A DNA stretch of 64,000 bases from Micropruina sonneratiae (GTDB lineage Bacteria; Actinomycetota; Actinomycetes; Propionibacteriales; Propionibacteriaceae). The stretch lies in assembly GCF_025972045.1 (NCBI RefSeq), contig NZ_JAPDHX010000002.1:1-64000 (forward strand), in the 5' to 3' direction. Shown here piece after piece: positions 47,982 to 57,571 of the stretch. A model generated the notes under the pieces. That model made no database searches. It was not told the origin of the DNA and saw nothing but the letters and a program-made list of their open reading frames with translations. Numbering within the stretch: position 1 is the first letter of the stretch; the number at the start of each line of letters is the position of its first letter. Position numbers and translations under genes: made by a program.

Positions 47982-49613
47982 GTGGATGCTATCACTCGTG
48001 TGCCCGTGCCGGTCAACGAACCGGTCAAGACCTACGCGCCAGGCAGCCCCGAGCGCGCCGAGCTCGAATCGGCCCTGAAGGAACTCGCCGACGCCGAGCC
48101 TCTGGAACTGACCGGCACCTTCGGTGCCGAGCGGCGTCCCGGCAGGGGCGAGGACCGCTACGAGGTGCGGATGCCGTCCGACACCGCACACGTGCTCGGC
48201 TACGTCCAGCAGGCCAATCACGCCGACGCCGAGCAGGCCGTCGCCGCTGCGGTCGCCGTGAGCCGCGAGTGGGGTGAGCTGCCCTACGACCAGCGGGCGG
48301 CGATCTTCCTGCGGGCGGCCGACCTGATCGCCGGGCCGTTCCGGGCCTGGATCAACGCCGCGACCATGCTGGGCCAGGGCAAGACCGTGCAGCAGGCCGA
48401 GATCGACTCCGCCTGCGAGCTGGCGGACTTCCTCCGCTTCAACGCACATTTCGCCCAGGAGATCTACGCCAACCAGCCGCAGAACAGCGCCGGGGTCTGG
48501 AACCGGATGGACTACCGCCCGCTCGAGGGCTTCGTCTACGCGATCACGCCGTTCAACTTCACCGCCATCGCCGGCAACCTGCCCACCTCGGCCGCGTTGA
48601 TGGGCAACCCGGTGCTCTGGAAGCCGGCGCTGACTCAGATGTTCGCCGCCGAGGTGATCGTGGACGTGCTGCGCGCCGCCGGACTGCCCGACGGCGTGAT
48701 CAACCTGGTGCCAGGGCACGGCAAGGAGGTCTCGGACGTCGCGCTGGCCCACTCCGACCTGGCCGGCATCCACTTCACCGGGTCGACCCGGGTGTTCCAG
48801 GGGCTGTGGTCGCAGGTGGGCGCGAACATCGCCAACTACCGCAGCTATCCGAGGATCGTCGGCGAGACCGGCGGCAAGGACTTCGTGCTGGCCCATCCCA
48901 GCGCCGATCCCGAGATGGTCACCACCGCCCTGATCCGGGGCGCGTTCGAGTACTCGGGCCAGAAGTGCTCGGCCGCCTCGCGCGCCTACCTGCCGCGCTC
49001 GCTGTGGAACGCGATCTCCGACGACCTGATCGCCCAGACCGAGGCGCTGAAGGTCGGCGACGTGCGCGACTTCAGCAACTTCACCTCGGCGGTGATCGAC
49101 GAGCGTGCCTTCGACAAGCTCTCCGGCGCCATCGAGACGGCCCGCAGCAGCTCCGACGCCCAGATCGTCGCCGGCGGCAGCTACGACCGCAGCGAGGGCT
49201 GGTACGTCAGGCCCACCCTGATCACCTCGGACAATCCCAAGCAGGACATCTTCGTCACCGAGTACTTCGGCCCGATCCTGGGCATCCACGTGTACGAGGA
49301 CGCCGACTTCGACTCGGTGCTCGATGCCGTCGACACCGCCTCGGCCTACGCGCTGACCGGATCGATCCTGGCGACCGACCGGAAGGCGGTCGAACTGGCC
49401 CAGCAGCGGCTGCGGTTCACCGCCGGCAACTTCTACATCAACGACAAGCCCACCGGCGCCGTCGTCGGCCAGCAGCCGTTCGGTGGCGCGCGGGCGTCCG
49501 GCACGAACGACAAGGCCGGGTCGATGTGGAACCTGATGCGCTGGGTCAGCCCCCGCGCCATCAAGGAGACGCTGGTGCCGCCCACCGCCACTGGTTACCC
49601 GCACATGGACTGA
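47982..49613 (+). CDS. pruA: 1-pyrroline-5-carboxylate dehydrogenase
   Basis: PruA oxidises P5C (glutamate semialdehyde) to glutamate with NAD+, the second step of proline catabolism. The 543-residue protein is of the free-standing group I type without proline dehydrogenase fused. Motifs: ITPFNFTAIAGNLPTSAALM, the Rossmann IHFTGSTRVF element, catalytic Glu in VGETGGKDFVLAHP and Cys in EYSGQKCSAASRAYLP. A GTG start with TAATCT six bases upstream points to leaderless translation. No putA-like proline dehydrogenase gene is in the window. Confidence 0.95.
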   Translation: MDAITRVPVPVNEPVKTYAPGSPERAELESALKELADAEPLELTGTFGAERRPGRGEDRYEVRMPSDTAHVLGYVQQANHADAEQAVAAAVAVSREWGELPYDQRAAIFLRAADLIAGPFRAWINAATMLGQGKTVQQAEIDSACELADFLRFNAHFAQEIYANQPQNSAGVWNRMDYRPLEGFVYAITPFNFTAIAGNLPTSAALMGNPVLWKPALTQMFAAEVIVDVLRAAGLPDGVINLVPGHGKEVSDVALAHSDLAGIHFTGSTRVFQGLWSQVGANIANYRSYPRIVGETGGKDFVLAHPSADPEMVTTALIRGAFEYSGQKCSAASRAYLPRSLWNAISDDLIAQTEALKVGDVRDFSNFTSAVIDERAFDKLSGAIETARSSSDAQIVAGGSYDRSEGWYVRPTLITSDNPKQDIFVTEYFGPILGIHVYEDADFDSVLDAVDTASAYALTGSILATDRKAVELAQQRLRFTAGNFYINDKPTGAVVGQQPFGGARASGTNDKAGSMWNLMRWVSPRAIKETLVPPTATGYPHMD

Positions 49614-49640
49614 GGTCGTTCCTCCCGGTCTGCCGACCAG

Positions 49641-49660
49641 ATCCCGGCGTGCGCCGGGAT
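49641..49660. repeat. Dispersed 20-bp hairpin repeat, variant copy
   Basis: ATCCCGGCGTGCGCCGGGAT differs from the copies at 33207 and 38766 only in its central bases. It lies 27 bp after the pruA stop and may also act as its terminator. A further degenerate relative (CCTCCCGGGCTTGCCACGGG) is near 49718. Confidence 0.7.
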
Positions 49661-49773
49661 GACGGGGTTGCGCGCCGGGGGACGTTCTGCCCGATGGGTG
49701 GGACGAGGTTTCTCGTCCTCCCGGGCTTGCCACGGGATCACCGGTGCGCCCGGTCGGTGCGTGATAGACCGTT

Positions 49774-49788
49774 ACTACAGCCTGTAGT
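49774..49788. promoter_or_regulatory. Palindromic candidate operator upstream of the radical SAM gene
   Basis: ACTACAG, one base, CTGTAGT: a perfect 7-bp inverted repeat 38 bp before the radical SAM start. TACA/TGTA half-sites of this kind are bound by BlaI/CopY-type repressors, but the centre spacing differs by one. The regulator is unknown. Confidence 0.4.
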
Positions 49789-49825
49789 TCAGCAGGTCGC
49801 ACGCGGCACACAGGGGACAACGGTT

Positions 49826-50950
49826 ATGGGCATGGCAGGTCATCCGCACGGAATCGGCTCGGTGCGTCCGGTCGGCTGGGCCTACGACCGGGCCCCGATG
49901 ATCATCTACTGGGAACTCACCAACGCGTGCGGGTTGGCCTGCCGGCATTGCCGGGCCACCGCCATGCCGCTGCCGGCGCCCGGGGAACTCACCACCACCG
50001 AATCGGTGGACCTGCTCGACGACATCCTCGGCTTCGACGATCCGCTGCCGCACGTGGTCTTCACCGGAGGCGACCCACTGCGCCGGCCCGATCTCGACCT
50101 GCTGCTGCGCGAGGCGCGGGACCGCGGCATCGGCGTCTCGCTGGCCCCCGCCGTCACGCCCCTGCTGACCCGCGAGCGGCTCGCCGAGGTGGCGCAGGCC
50201 GGAGTCCAGGCCATCTCGCTGAGCCTGGACGGCTCGAACGCGGCCCTGCACGACGGCGTCCGGGGAGTCGAGGGCACGTTCGACTCGACGCTGGAGGCGC
50301 TGCAGTGGGCCAACGAACTCGACGTGCCGGTGCAGATCAATACGCTGGTCACCGACACGACCGCCGCCGACCTGCCCGCTATCTACGAACTGCTCTCCAC
50401 CCGTACGCTGCTGCGCTGGAGCCTGTTCTTCCTGATCAGCATCGGGCGCGGCAGCCAGCTCACCGAACTGTCCGCCGGTGAGGCCGAGAGGCTGATCGTC
50501 TGGCTGAACGGCCTGGCGCGCACGGCGCCGTTCCAGGTGAAGACCACCGAGGCCATGCAGTACCGCCGGATCGCTGCCCGGGCGGCCCGCCGCCGCGGCC
50601 TGTCGGACGCCGAGATCGAGGCATCGCCGATGGCGCGGGGCTTCGGCATCCGCGACGGCAACGGCATCGTGTTCGTCTCCCACGACGGCAACGTGACGCC
50701 GTCGGGATTCCTGCCCCTGCCGGTCGGCAACGTGAAGCAGGAGTCGCTGGTCAGCCTGTATCGCGACGAACCGACCATGCGTTCGCTACGGCGTCCGGAA
50801 CTGTTCAAGGGGCGCTGCGGCCGGTGCGAGTTCAACCTGTGGTGCGGCGGATCGCGGGCCCGCGCCTACGCCTGGACCGGGGATGTGCTGGAATCCGATC
50901 CGCTGTGTCCCTACGTCCCCGAGGCGGACCGGGCCATGGCGCACGCCTGA
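49826..50950 (+). CDS. Radical SAM/SPASM domain protein
   Basis: The 374-residue protein has the radical SAM cluster Cys35-x3-Cys39-x2-Cys42 (TNACGLACRHCRA), a GGDP-type SAM motif (VVFTGGDPLRRPDLD) and a C-terminal SPASM region with Cys residues (KGRCGRCEFNLWCGGSRARA, then DPLCPYV) for an auxiliary FeS cluster. It resembles the TIGR04053-like group near heme synthase AhbD and mycofactocin MftC. Targets are unknown; no small precursor peptide is recognisable nearby. The ATG follows AGGGGA. It is transcribed behind its own palindrome and converges with the DUF2505 gene. Confidence 0.88.
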   Translation: MGMAGHPHGIGSVRPVGWAYDRAPMIIYWELTNACGLACRHCRATAMPLPAPGELTTTESVDLLDDILGFDDPLPHVVFTGGDPLRRPDLDLLLREARDRGIGVSLAPAVTPLLTRERLAEVAQAGVQAISLSLDGSNAALHDGVRGVEGTFDSTLEALQWANELDVPVQINTLVTDTTAADLPAIYELLSTRTLLRWSLFFLISIGRGSQLTELSAGEAERLIVWLNGLARTAPFQVKTTEAMQYRRIAARAARRRGLSDAEIEASPMARGFGIRDGNGIVFVSHDGNVTPSGFLPLPVGNVKQESLVSLYRDEPTMRSLRRPELFKGRCGRCEFNLWCGGSRARAYAWTGDVLESDPLCPYVPEADRAMAHA

Positions 50951-50956
50951 GGTCGC

Positions 50957-51445
50957 TCAGGAAGGCTCGCCGGCCCGGGCGGCCAGCCATCGATCGCCGA
51001 CCCGTTGCTGCATCGAGAAGCCTTCGGTGAGCGCGGGAGCGGCCTTGGCCTCGAGCGACTTGCCGACGAGCGGCACCTTGATGGTGAACTCGCCGTCGAA
51101 GTCGATCAACGTGCCGCGACCACCCGGCCGCAGGTTCACCTCGACCTCGGCGCGGGCCGGCATCCCCTTGACCGTCAGCTCCAGCCGACCGGTGCGGGCG
51201 CCGTCGGCGTCCGGCGCGTTCCAGCGCAACGCCTGCAGCAGCGTCAACGACTCGCCCAACAGGCCACTGACCGCCGACGGCGTCCGCATGGTGCGCTCGA
51301 CGGCCGACAGGTGAGGGGTCGCGTCCACCCGGTGCTCCAGGTCGCCGGAGGCGACGCAGACCTCGCCCAGGAAGACGGGATCGCTGAGCATGGCGTGGGT
51401 GGTGGCGGGGTCCGCGGCGAAATCGTTGCGGGCATGGATGTGCAT
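50957..51445 (-). CDS. DUF2505 family protein
   Basis: The 162-residue cytoplasmic protein matches DUF2505, a START/Bet v1-like fold common in actinobacteria: MHIHARNDFAADPATTHAML at the front, CVASGDLEHRVDATPHLS in the middle and FDGEFTIKVPLVGKSLEAK near the end. The ligand is unknown. An ATG three codons upstream is also possible. It converges with the radical SAM gene and is divergent from the NAD-glutamate dehydrogenase gene. Confidence 0.8.
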   Translation of the reverse strand: MHIHARNDFAADPATTHAMLSDPVFLGEVCVASGDLEHRVDATPHLSAVERTMRTPSAVSGLLGESLTLLQALRWNAPDADGARTGRLELTVKGMPARAEVEVNLRPGGRGTLIDFDGEFTIKVPLVGKSLEAKAAPALTEGFSMQQRVGDRWLAARAGEPS

Positions 51446-51527
51446 GGGGGCCATTGTGCCGCAGCACTTCCCGCCGATGCTGGCTAGAGTGTCCAGGCAG
51501 GTGGTGTGGTCCGGGCGAGGAGGCATT

Positions 51528-54500
51528 GTGGCCGCAACAAATCCGTCGAGAGTTGACTGGATCAGTAAGTTGACCGCTGATCTGGGTGAGTTGGTGAAGG
51601 ATTCCCAGGTCGGCGACGTGCCGACGGGGTTTGCCGAGCAGTACCTGCGGCACCTTCCCGACGGCGAGTTGGTGGTGCTGGATCCGCAGCACGTGGCCCG
51701 GCTGATCGAGGCGCACCTGGCGGTCGGGATGGTGCGCCGGCCGGGTGAGTCCGAGGTGGGTGTGCGTGTCGCGGACGCCAACCATCCCGGCGACTCCACA
51801 CTGATCCTGATCGTCACCGACGACCGGCCGTTCCTGGTCGACACCGTCAGCATGAACATCACCCGGCGCGGCTGGAGCATCCGGGGACTGTTCCACCCGC
51901 AGGTCACGGTCCGCCGCGACGGCGACGGCACGGTGACCGCCCTGGTCGAACCCGGCCACGGCGTCGAGGAATCGTGGATCTGCGTCGAGGTCTTCCCGCC
52001 GCTGGGCACCGCCGCCGACGAGCTGGCGGGCGACCTGCAGGCCGGCATCGTCGAGGGCCTGGCCGCGGTCGAGGCGGCCGTGGACGACTGGCGGCCGATG
52101 CAGCGCCGGCTCGCCGAGACGATCGACTGGCTCAACGACCACCCGCAGCCGGTGAGCCCGCACGACGTCCGTTCGGTGACCGATCTGCTCGACTGGCTGT
52201 CATCGGGCAACTTCGTCCTGCTCGGCTACCGCGAGTCGCGGGTCACCCCCGCCGGCGCTTTCGAGCCGGTGCCGGGTGAGGGCCTGGGCATTCTGCGTGA
52301 CGAGTCGGGCACCGACGACTTCTCGGCGGTGCCCGCCGACGGCGACCGTGCGCTGCTGGTGCTCACCAAGGATTCCCGGCGTTCCCCGGTGCACCGTCCG
52401 GCCTACCTCGACTACATCGGCATCCGGCTCTACGACTCCCGCGGCGAGCTGACCGGCGAGCGGCGCTTCCTCGGCCTGTTCTCGGCGACCGCATACGGCG
52501 AGACCGTCTGGAAGATCCCGACGCTCGCACAAAAGGCGCAGTGGCTGATCGACCGCTCCGGCTTCGACCCGCAGAGTCACGGCGGTTCGGCGATCCGGCA
52601 GGCGATCGACACCTACCCGCGCGACGAGCTGTTCCAGGCCAGCGCCGAGGAGTTGTTCCCGGTGATCTCCCAGGAGGCCCAGTTCAAGGACCGCCGCATC
52701 GTGCGGGTGTTCGTCCGGCGCGGCACCTACGGCCGGTTCATCTCGGTGCTGGTGTACCTGCCCCGCGACCGCTACACCACCGACGTGCGCGAGGCGATCC
52801 AGGACATGCTGCTGGAGGAGCTGGGCGGAGAGTCGCTCGAGCACCAGGCCCGGGTGTCGGAGTCTGTGCTGGCGCGGCTGTTCTTCGTGGTGAAGCGTCC
52901 CGACGGCGACCCGTTGCTCGGCGACATCGACGAGGCGTCCCTCCAAGAGCGCATCGAGGCGATCACCCGCAGCTGGGAGGACGAGTTCGAGCTCGCCGCT
53001 CAGCATCTGGCCAGCGAGGCCCGCGGCGTCGAGTTCAGCGACGCCTACAAGGAGGAGTACGCCGCCGCTGCCGCGGTCGAGGACCTTCGGCTGGCCAACG
53101 GTCTGGACGCCGACGACGACCTGGCCTACCAGGTGTATGCGCCGGTATGGGAGAACGACGAGGCCGACGTCCGGTTCAAGGTGCTCGGCTACCGGCACAT
53201 GTCGCTGGCCGAGGCCATGCCGCACCTGTCGGTGCTGGGCGTCGAGGTGGTCGACGAGCGGCCCTTCGAACTCAAGCTGCGCGGCCGGGTCGTCTACCTG
53301 TACGACTTCGGGCTCAAACTGACCGGCGACATGGACGCCGGCGAGGACTGGGGCCCCGAGCTGCAGGACCGTTTCATCGACGCGTTCGACGCGAGCTACC
53401 GGGGCCGGGCCGAATCGGGCAAGTTCAACCGGCTGGTGATGACCGGGGGACTGACCTGGCGCGAGATCGCCTGGCTGCGCGCGATCTCGCGCTACCTGGT
53501 GCAGGCCGGGATTCCCTACAGTCAGCCGTACGTGGCGGCCGCCCTGAACGACAACCCGGAGATCGCGGCGGCTCTGGTCTCCGCGTTCCGGACGAAGTTC
53601 GACCCGGCCGCCGCCTTCAGCGACGACGAGCCGCGCGCCGCGGCCGTCGACGCCGCGTTCGCCGGCATCGAACAGCAGCTCGCAGACGTCGCCAGCCTCG
53701 ATGCCGACCGCATCCTGCGGATGTTCCTTTCGGTGCTGCGGGCGATGGTGCGCACCAACGCCTTCCAGCCCGACGCCCCCGCGCACGCGTTCAAGCTGCG
53801 ACCCCGCGAACTGTCGCTGCTGCCCGAGCCGCGACCGATGTTCGAGGTGTTCGTGTACTCGCCGCGGGTGCAGGGCGTCCACCTGCGCTTCGGCACCGTC
53901 GCCCGCGGCGGGTTGCGCTGGTCGGACCGCCGGGAGGACTTCCGCACCGAGGTGTTGGGCCTGGTCAAGGCCCAGATGGTCAAGAACACGGTGATCGTGC
54001 CCACCGGCGCCAAGGGCGGCTTCGTGCCGCAGCAGCTACCCGACCCGAGCGTCGACCGGCAGGCGTGGCTGGCCGAGGGGGTGGGCAGCTACCAGGTGTT
54101 CATCACCTCGCTGCTCACGCTTACCGACAACATCGTCGCCGGCGAGGTGGTGCCGCCGCCCGACGTGGTCCGCTGGGACCCCGACGACCCCTACCTGGTG
54201 GTGGCCGCTGACAAGGGCACCGCCACCTTCTCCGACATCGCCAACCGGATCTCGCTGGAGCGAGGTTTCTGGCTGGGTGACGCGTTCGCGTCCGGCGGTT
54301 CGGCCGGCTACGACCACAAGGGGATGGGGATCACCGCCCGCGGGGCGTGGGAGTCGGTCAAGCGTCACTTCGTCGAGTTGGGCCGCGATTGCCAAGGTGA
54401 GGACTTCACCTGCGTCGGTATCGGCGACATGGCCGGCGACGTGTTCGGCAACGGCATGCTGCTCAGCCGGCACACCCGGCTGGTGGCGGCGTTCAACCAC

Positions 54501-56294
54501 CTGCACGTCTTCCTCGACCCGGACCCGGACGCCGCAACGAGCTACGCCGAACGGCAGCGGCTGTTCGACCTGCCCCGCTCGTCGTGGGCCGACTACGACT
54601 CGTCGCTGATCTCCGCCGGAGGCGGGGTGTACCCGCGGACGCTGAAGTCCATTCCGATCAGTGCCCAGGTGCGTGCCGCGCTGGGCCTGCCCCACGAGGT
54701 CGCCGCGATGACCCCGGCCGAACTGATCCACGCGATCCTGAAGGCGCCGGTCGACCTGCTCTGGAACGGCGGCATCGGAACCTACGTGAAGGCGTCCGGC
54801 GAGACCAACGCCGAGGTCGGCGACAAGGCCAACGACGCCGTGCGGGTGAACGGCGAGGAGGTGCGCGCCAGGTGCGCCGGCGAGGGCGGCAACCTGGGCT
54901 GGACGCAGCTGGGCCGGGTCGAGTACGCCCTGGCCGGGGGCCGGATCAACACCGACTTCATCGACAACTCGGCGGGGGTGGACACCTCCGACCACGAGGT
55001 CAATATCAAGATCCTGCTCGCCGATCGGGTCGCGGCCGGCGAGTTGAGCATCGAGCAGCGCAACGAGCTGCTGGCGTCCATGACCGACGAGGTGGCCCAC
55101 CTGGTGCTCGCCCACAACTTCGACCAGAACATCGCCCTGGCCAACAGCGCCAGCCGCAGCGCAGAACTGGCCAGCGGGCACGAGGTGTGGATGCGTGCGC
55201 TCGAGGACGCCGGCTACCTCGACCGGGAGATCGAGTTCCTGCCGAACTCGCGGGCGATGAAGGCGCGACAGGAGGCCGGGCAGGGACTGACCCGGCCCGA
55301 ACTGGCGACCCTGTTGGCCTACACGAAGATCTATCTGTCCGAGCAGGTGCTGGCCACGAACCTCCCCGACGACCCCTACCTGGCCGACCGGCTGATCCAG
55401 TACTTCCCGAAGGAACTGCAGCGCCGCTACACCGAGCAGATTCCGAAACACAGGCTGGCAAGGGAGATCATCACCACGGTCGCGGTCAACCGGTTCGTCA
55501 ACAGCCAGGGCATCACCGCCTTCCACCGCCTGTCGAGCGAGACGAGTGCCCCCGTCACCGAGGTGATCCGGGCACAGCTGGCGGCCCGGTCGATCTTCGC
55601 GGTCGGCCGCTCCGAGGTGGCGCTGGCCAGGCGGACCGAACTGGACGCCGCCGTCGGCACCGAGCTGCGGATGGCGTTGCGCCGGATGGTCGAACGGGGC
55701 ACCCGCTGGCTGCTGGCCAGCCGCCGTTCCGGCATCGACATCGTCGCCGCCACCGGCCAGTTCACCGACGGCGTCCAGCAGGTGCGGGAGTGGCTCGGTG
55801 ACCTGTTGACGCCGCGGCAGCAGGCTCGCGTCGAGGCGAACCGGGAGCGGTTGACCGGGGTGGGCGTGCCGGAGGAGCTGGCCACCGAGATCGCTCACGA
55901 CGCCTACGCCCACTTCGCGCTCACCATCGTCGACATCGCCGACCGGCTCGGCGTCGACCTGCGTCGGGTCGCCGAGGTGTACTTCGCGCTCGCCGCGCAG
56001 GTCGGTCTGGACGCACTGGAGGCCTCCATCGTCGGTCTGCCGCAGGAGGACAAGTGGGGCACCCTGGCCAGGGCCGCGTTGCGCGAGGACGTCCACAGCG
56101 TCCACGGCGAGTTGACCGCCGCGGTGCTCTCCGGTGGCGGCGACTCCGAGCCGGCGGCACTGGTGTCGGACTGGCTGGCGTCGGTGCCGGGGGCGCGCGA
56201 GAAGGTGACCACGCTGCGCCAGGTCTGCGACGAGCCCGACGTCGCGCGGATGAACGTCGGCGTCCGCACGGCGCGGTCGCTGCTGCCCGCCTGA
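51528..56294 (+). CDS. gdh: NAD-specific glutamate dehydrogenase, 180-kDa type
   Basis: The large NAD-GDH oxidatively deaminates glutamate to 2-oxoglutarate and ammonia. The 1588-residue length is typical. The N-terminal half contains ACT-like regions (TDDRPFLVDTVSMNITRRGW). The catalytic half shows GGLRWSDRREDFRTEVLGL, KAQMVKNTVIVPTGAKGGF with the substrate Lys residues, and GIGDMAGDVFGNGMLLS with the nucleotide-binding part. The GTG is fixed by GAGGAGG five bases upstream. With pruA 2 kb upstream it completes proline to 2-oxoglutarate degradation. A hairpin follows the stop. Confidence 0.95.
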   Translation: MAATNPSRVDWISKLTADLGELVKDSQVGDVPTGFAEQYLRHLPDGELVVLDPQHVARLIEAHLAVGMVRRPGESEVGVRVADANHPGDSTLILIVTDDRPFLVDTVSMNITRRGWSIRGLFHPQVTVRRDGDGTVTALVEPGHGVEESWICVEVFPPLGTAADELAGDLQAGIVEGLAAVEAAVDDWRPMQRRLAETIDWLNDHPQPVSPHDVRSVTDLLDWLSSGNFVLLGYRESRVTPAGAFEPVPGEGLGILRDESGTDDFSAVPADGDRALLVLTKDSRRSPVHRPAYLDYIGIRLYDSRGELTGERRFLGLFSATAYGETVWKIPTLAQKAQWLIDRSGFDPQSHGGSAIRQAIDTYPRDELFQASAEELFPVISQEAQFKDRRIVRVFVRRGTYGRFISVLVYLPRDRYTTDVREAIQDMLLEELGGESLEHQARVSESVLARLFFVVKRPDGDPLLGDIDEASLQERIEAITRSWEDEFELAAQHLASEARGVEFSDAYKEEYAAAAAVEDLRLANGLDADDDLAYQVYAPVWENDEADVRFKVLGYRHMSLAEAMPHLSVLGVEVVDERPFELKLRGRVVYLYDFGLKLTGDMDAGEDWGPELQDRFIDAFDASYRGRAESGKFNRLVMTGGLTWREIAWLRAISRYLVQAGIPYSQPYVAAALNDNPEIAAALVSAFRTKFDPAAAFSDDEPRAAAVDAAFAGIEQQLADVASLDADRILRMFLSVLRAMVRTNAFQPDAPAHAFKLRPRELSLLPEPRPMFEVFVYSPRVQGVHLRFGTVARGGLRWSDRREDFRTEVLGLVKAQMVKNTVIVPTGAKGGFVPQQLPDPSVDRQAWLAEGVGSYQVFITSLLTLTDNIVAGEVVPPPDVVRWDPDDPYLVVAADKGTATFSDIANRISLERGFWLGDAFASGGSAGYDHKGMGITARGAWESVKRHFVELGRDCQGEDFTCVGIGDMAGDVFGNGMLLSRHTRLVAAFNHLHVFLDPDPDAATSYAERQRLFDLPRSSWADYDSSLISAGGGVYPRTLKSIPISAQVRAALGLPHEVAAMTPAELIHAILKAPVDLLWNGGIGTYVKASGETNAEVGDKANDAVRVNGEEVRARCAGEGGNLGWTQLGRVEYALAGGRINTDFIDNSAGVDTSDHEVNIKILLADRVAAGELSIEQRNELLASMTDEVAHLVLAHNFDQNIALANSASRSAELASGHEVWMRALEDAGYLDREIEFLPNSRAMKARQEAGQGLTRPELATLLAYTKIYLSEQVLATNLPDDPYLADRLIQYFPKELQRRYTEQIPKHRLAREIITTVAVNRFVNSQGITAFHRLSSETSAPVTEVIRAQLAARSIFAVGRSEVALARRTELDAAVGTELRMALRRMVERGTRWLLASRRSGIDIVAATGQFTDGVQQVREWLGDLLTPRQQARVEANRERLTGVGVPEELATEIAHDAYAHFALTIVDIADRLGVDLRRVAEVYFALAAQVGLDALEASIVGLPQEDKWGTLARAALREDVHSVHGELTAAVLSGGGDSEPAALVSDWLASVPGAREKVTTLRQVCDEPDVARMNVGVRTARSLLPA

Positions 56295-56304
56295 CCCTGT
56301 CCGT

Positions 56305-56323
56305 GGTCCCGGGCTCGTCCCGG
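56305..56323 (+). terminator. Hairpin after NAD-glutamate dehydrogenase
   Basis: TCCCGGG and CCCGGGA pair over 7 bp with a five-base loop, about 11 bp after the stop codon. Confidence 0.6.
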
Positions 56324-56482
56324 GAGCTGGTTGACCGGCCTCGCCGAGAACCCGTCGTTCCGGTCGTGCACGGGAGAGGCCGTGAAAACGCTGCACCCGC
56401 TGATTCGTCGACAGCGGTGATCCAGATGCCCACCCGAGCGTCGGCGTCCGGGCCGTCGGGCCACCTGCGGCAGGATGGGGGC

Positions 56483-57334
56483 ATGCGGATCGACCTGCAC
56501 ACCCACTCCAGCGTCTCCGACGGCACGGACACCCCCAGCCAGCTGATGCGCAAGGCCGCCCAGGTCGGCCTAGACGTGATCGGCCTGACCGACCATGACA
56601 CGTTCGACGGGTTGCGCGAGGCGCGGCTGGCCGCGAGCGAGGCCGGGGTGACGCTGCTGCCGGGCCTGGAGATGTCGTGCAGGCTGGAGGGCGCGAGCGT
56701 CCACCTGCTCGGCTACGGCTGCGATCCGCACGCGGAGGTGTTGCTCGACGAACTGGCGAAGATCCGGGTCGGACGCTCGGGCCGGCTGCCCGACATGCTG
56801 GCGCGGCTGGCGTCCCTCGGAATGCCGCTGACCGAGACCGAGATCGCCGCGCAGGTGGGCGCCAGCCCGTCGCTGGGGCGTCCGCACGTCGCGGACGCGA
56901 TGGTCGCCAAGGGCTATGTGGCCGACCGCCAGGAGGCCTTCGACCGCTACCTGGGAGAGGGCTGCCCGGCCTACGTGCACCGCTATTCGTGCGACCTGCG
57001 GCGCGGGATCGCGCTGGTCAGGCAGGCCAGGGGAGTGCCGGTGATCGCCCACCCGTGGGGCCGCGGCCGCGACCAGCAGCTCACGCCGGCGGTGTTGTCC
57101 GAGCTGACCATGGAGTACCGGCTCGAAGGGGTCGAGGTGAACCATCCCGACCACGACGCCGACACCCGGCAGCGCCTCGGCGCACTCGCCACCCGGCTGG
57201 GCCTGCTGCAACTCGGGTCGTCGGACCACCACGGGCTCGGTAAGGTCAACAACGACCTGGGCTGCGAGACGACCGCGCCCGAGGTGTACGAGGAGCTCGT
57301 GCGCCGCATCAGGTCCCGCGGCGGGCGCCTGTAG
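56483..57334 (+). CDS. PHP-domain phosphoesterase, YciV/RNase AM-like
   Basis: The 283-residue protein is a full PHP domain: MRIDLHTHSSVSDGTDTP, LTDHDTFDGL, LPGLEMSC, VIAHPWGRGRD and SSDHHGLGKV carry the metal ligands. An internal helical insert (about residues 95-190) is typical of the YciV-type 5'-3' exonuclease that acts on 3',5'-bisphosphate and RNA 5' ends. The ATG start is close behind GGATGGGGG. It is alone after gdh. Substrate inferred from family resemblance. Confidence 0.87.
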   Translation: MRIDLHTHSSVSDGTDTPSQLMRKAAQVGLDVIGLTDHDTFDGLREARLAASEAGVTLLPGLEMSCRLEGASVHLLGYGCDPHAEVLLDELAKIRVGRSGRLPDMLARLASLGMPLTETEIAAQVGASPSLGRPHVADAMVAKGYVADRQEAFDRYLGEGCPAYVHRYSCDLRRGIALVRQARGVPVIAHPWGRGRDQQLTPAVLSELTMEYRLEGVEVNHPDHDADTRQRLGALATRLGLLQLGSSDHHGLGKVNNDLGCETTAPEVYEELVRRIRSRGGRL

Positions 57335-57558
57335 CCGGCGCAGCATTCTTTCGTTACGGCCACGACGAGCAGGAATCACGGCGGTCCGCGACAGGACACG
57401 CCGACCAGATCGGCCACGCCCCGGACGGACGGATCCGCGCTGCTTCCCGCGTTCGTCGGTGCCGCAGTGGTGGCAGGACCAGATCGCCCTGACCTGACGG
57501 AGACGAACCCCCGGGCGGACCTTTCGCAGGGGGCGGGTGACCCGGCGCGCCGGTGCCG

Positions 57559-57564
57559 TAATAC
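57559..57564 (+). promoter_or_regulatory. Candidate -10 element for leaderless transcript of the ABC-like gene
   Basis: TAATAC lies seven bases before the ATG at 57572, and no ribosome binding site is seen between. The remainder of the 57335-57558 gap shows no further feature I can support. Confidence 0.5.
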
Positions 57565-57571
57565 TGGCCCC

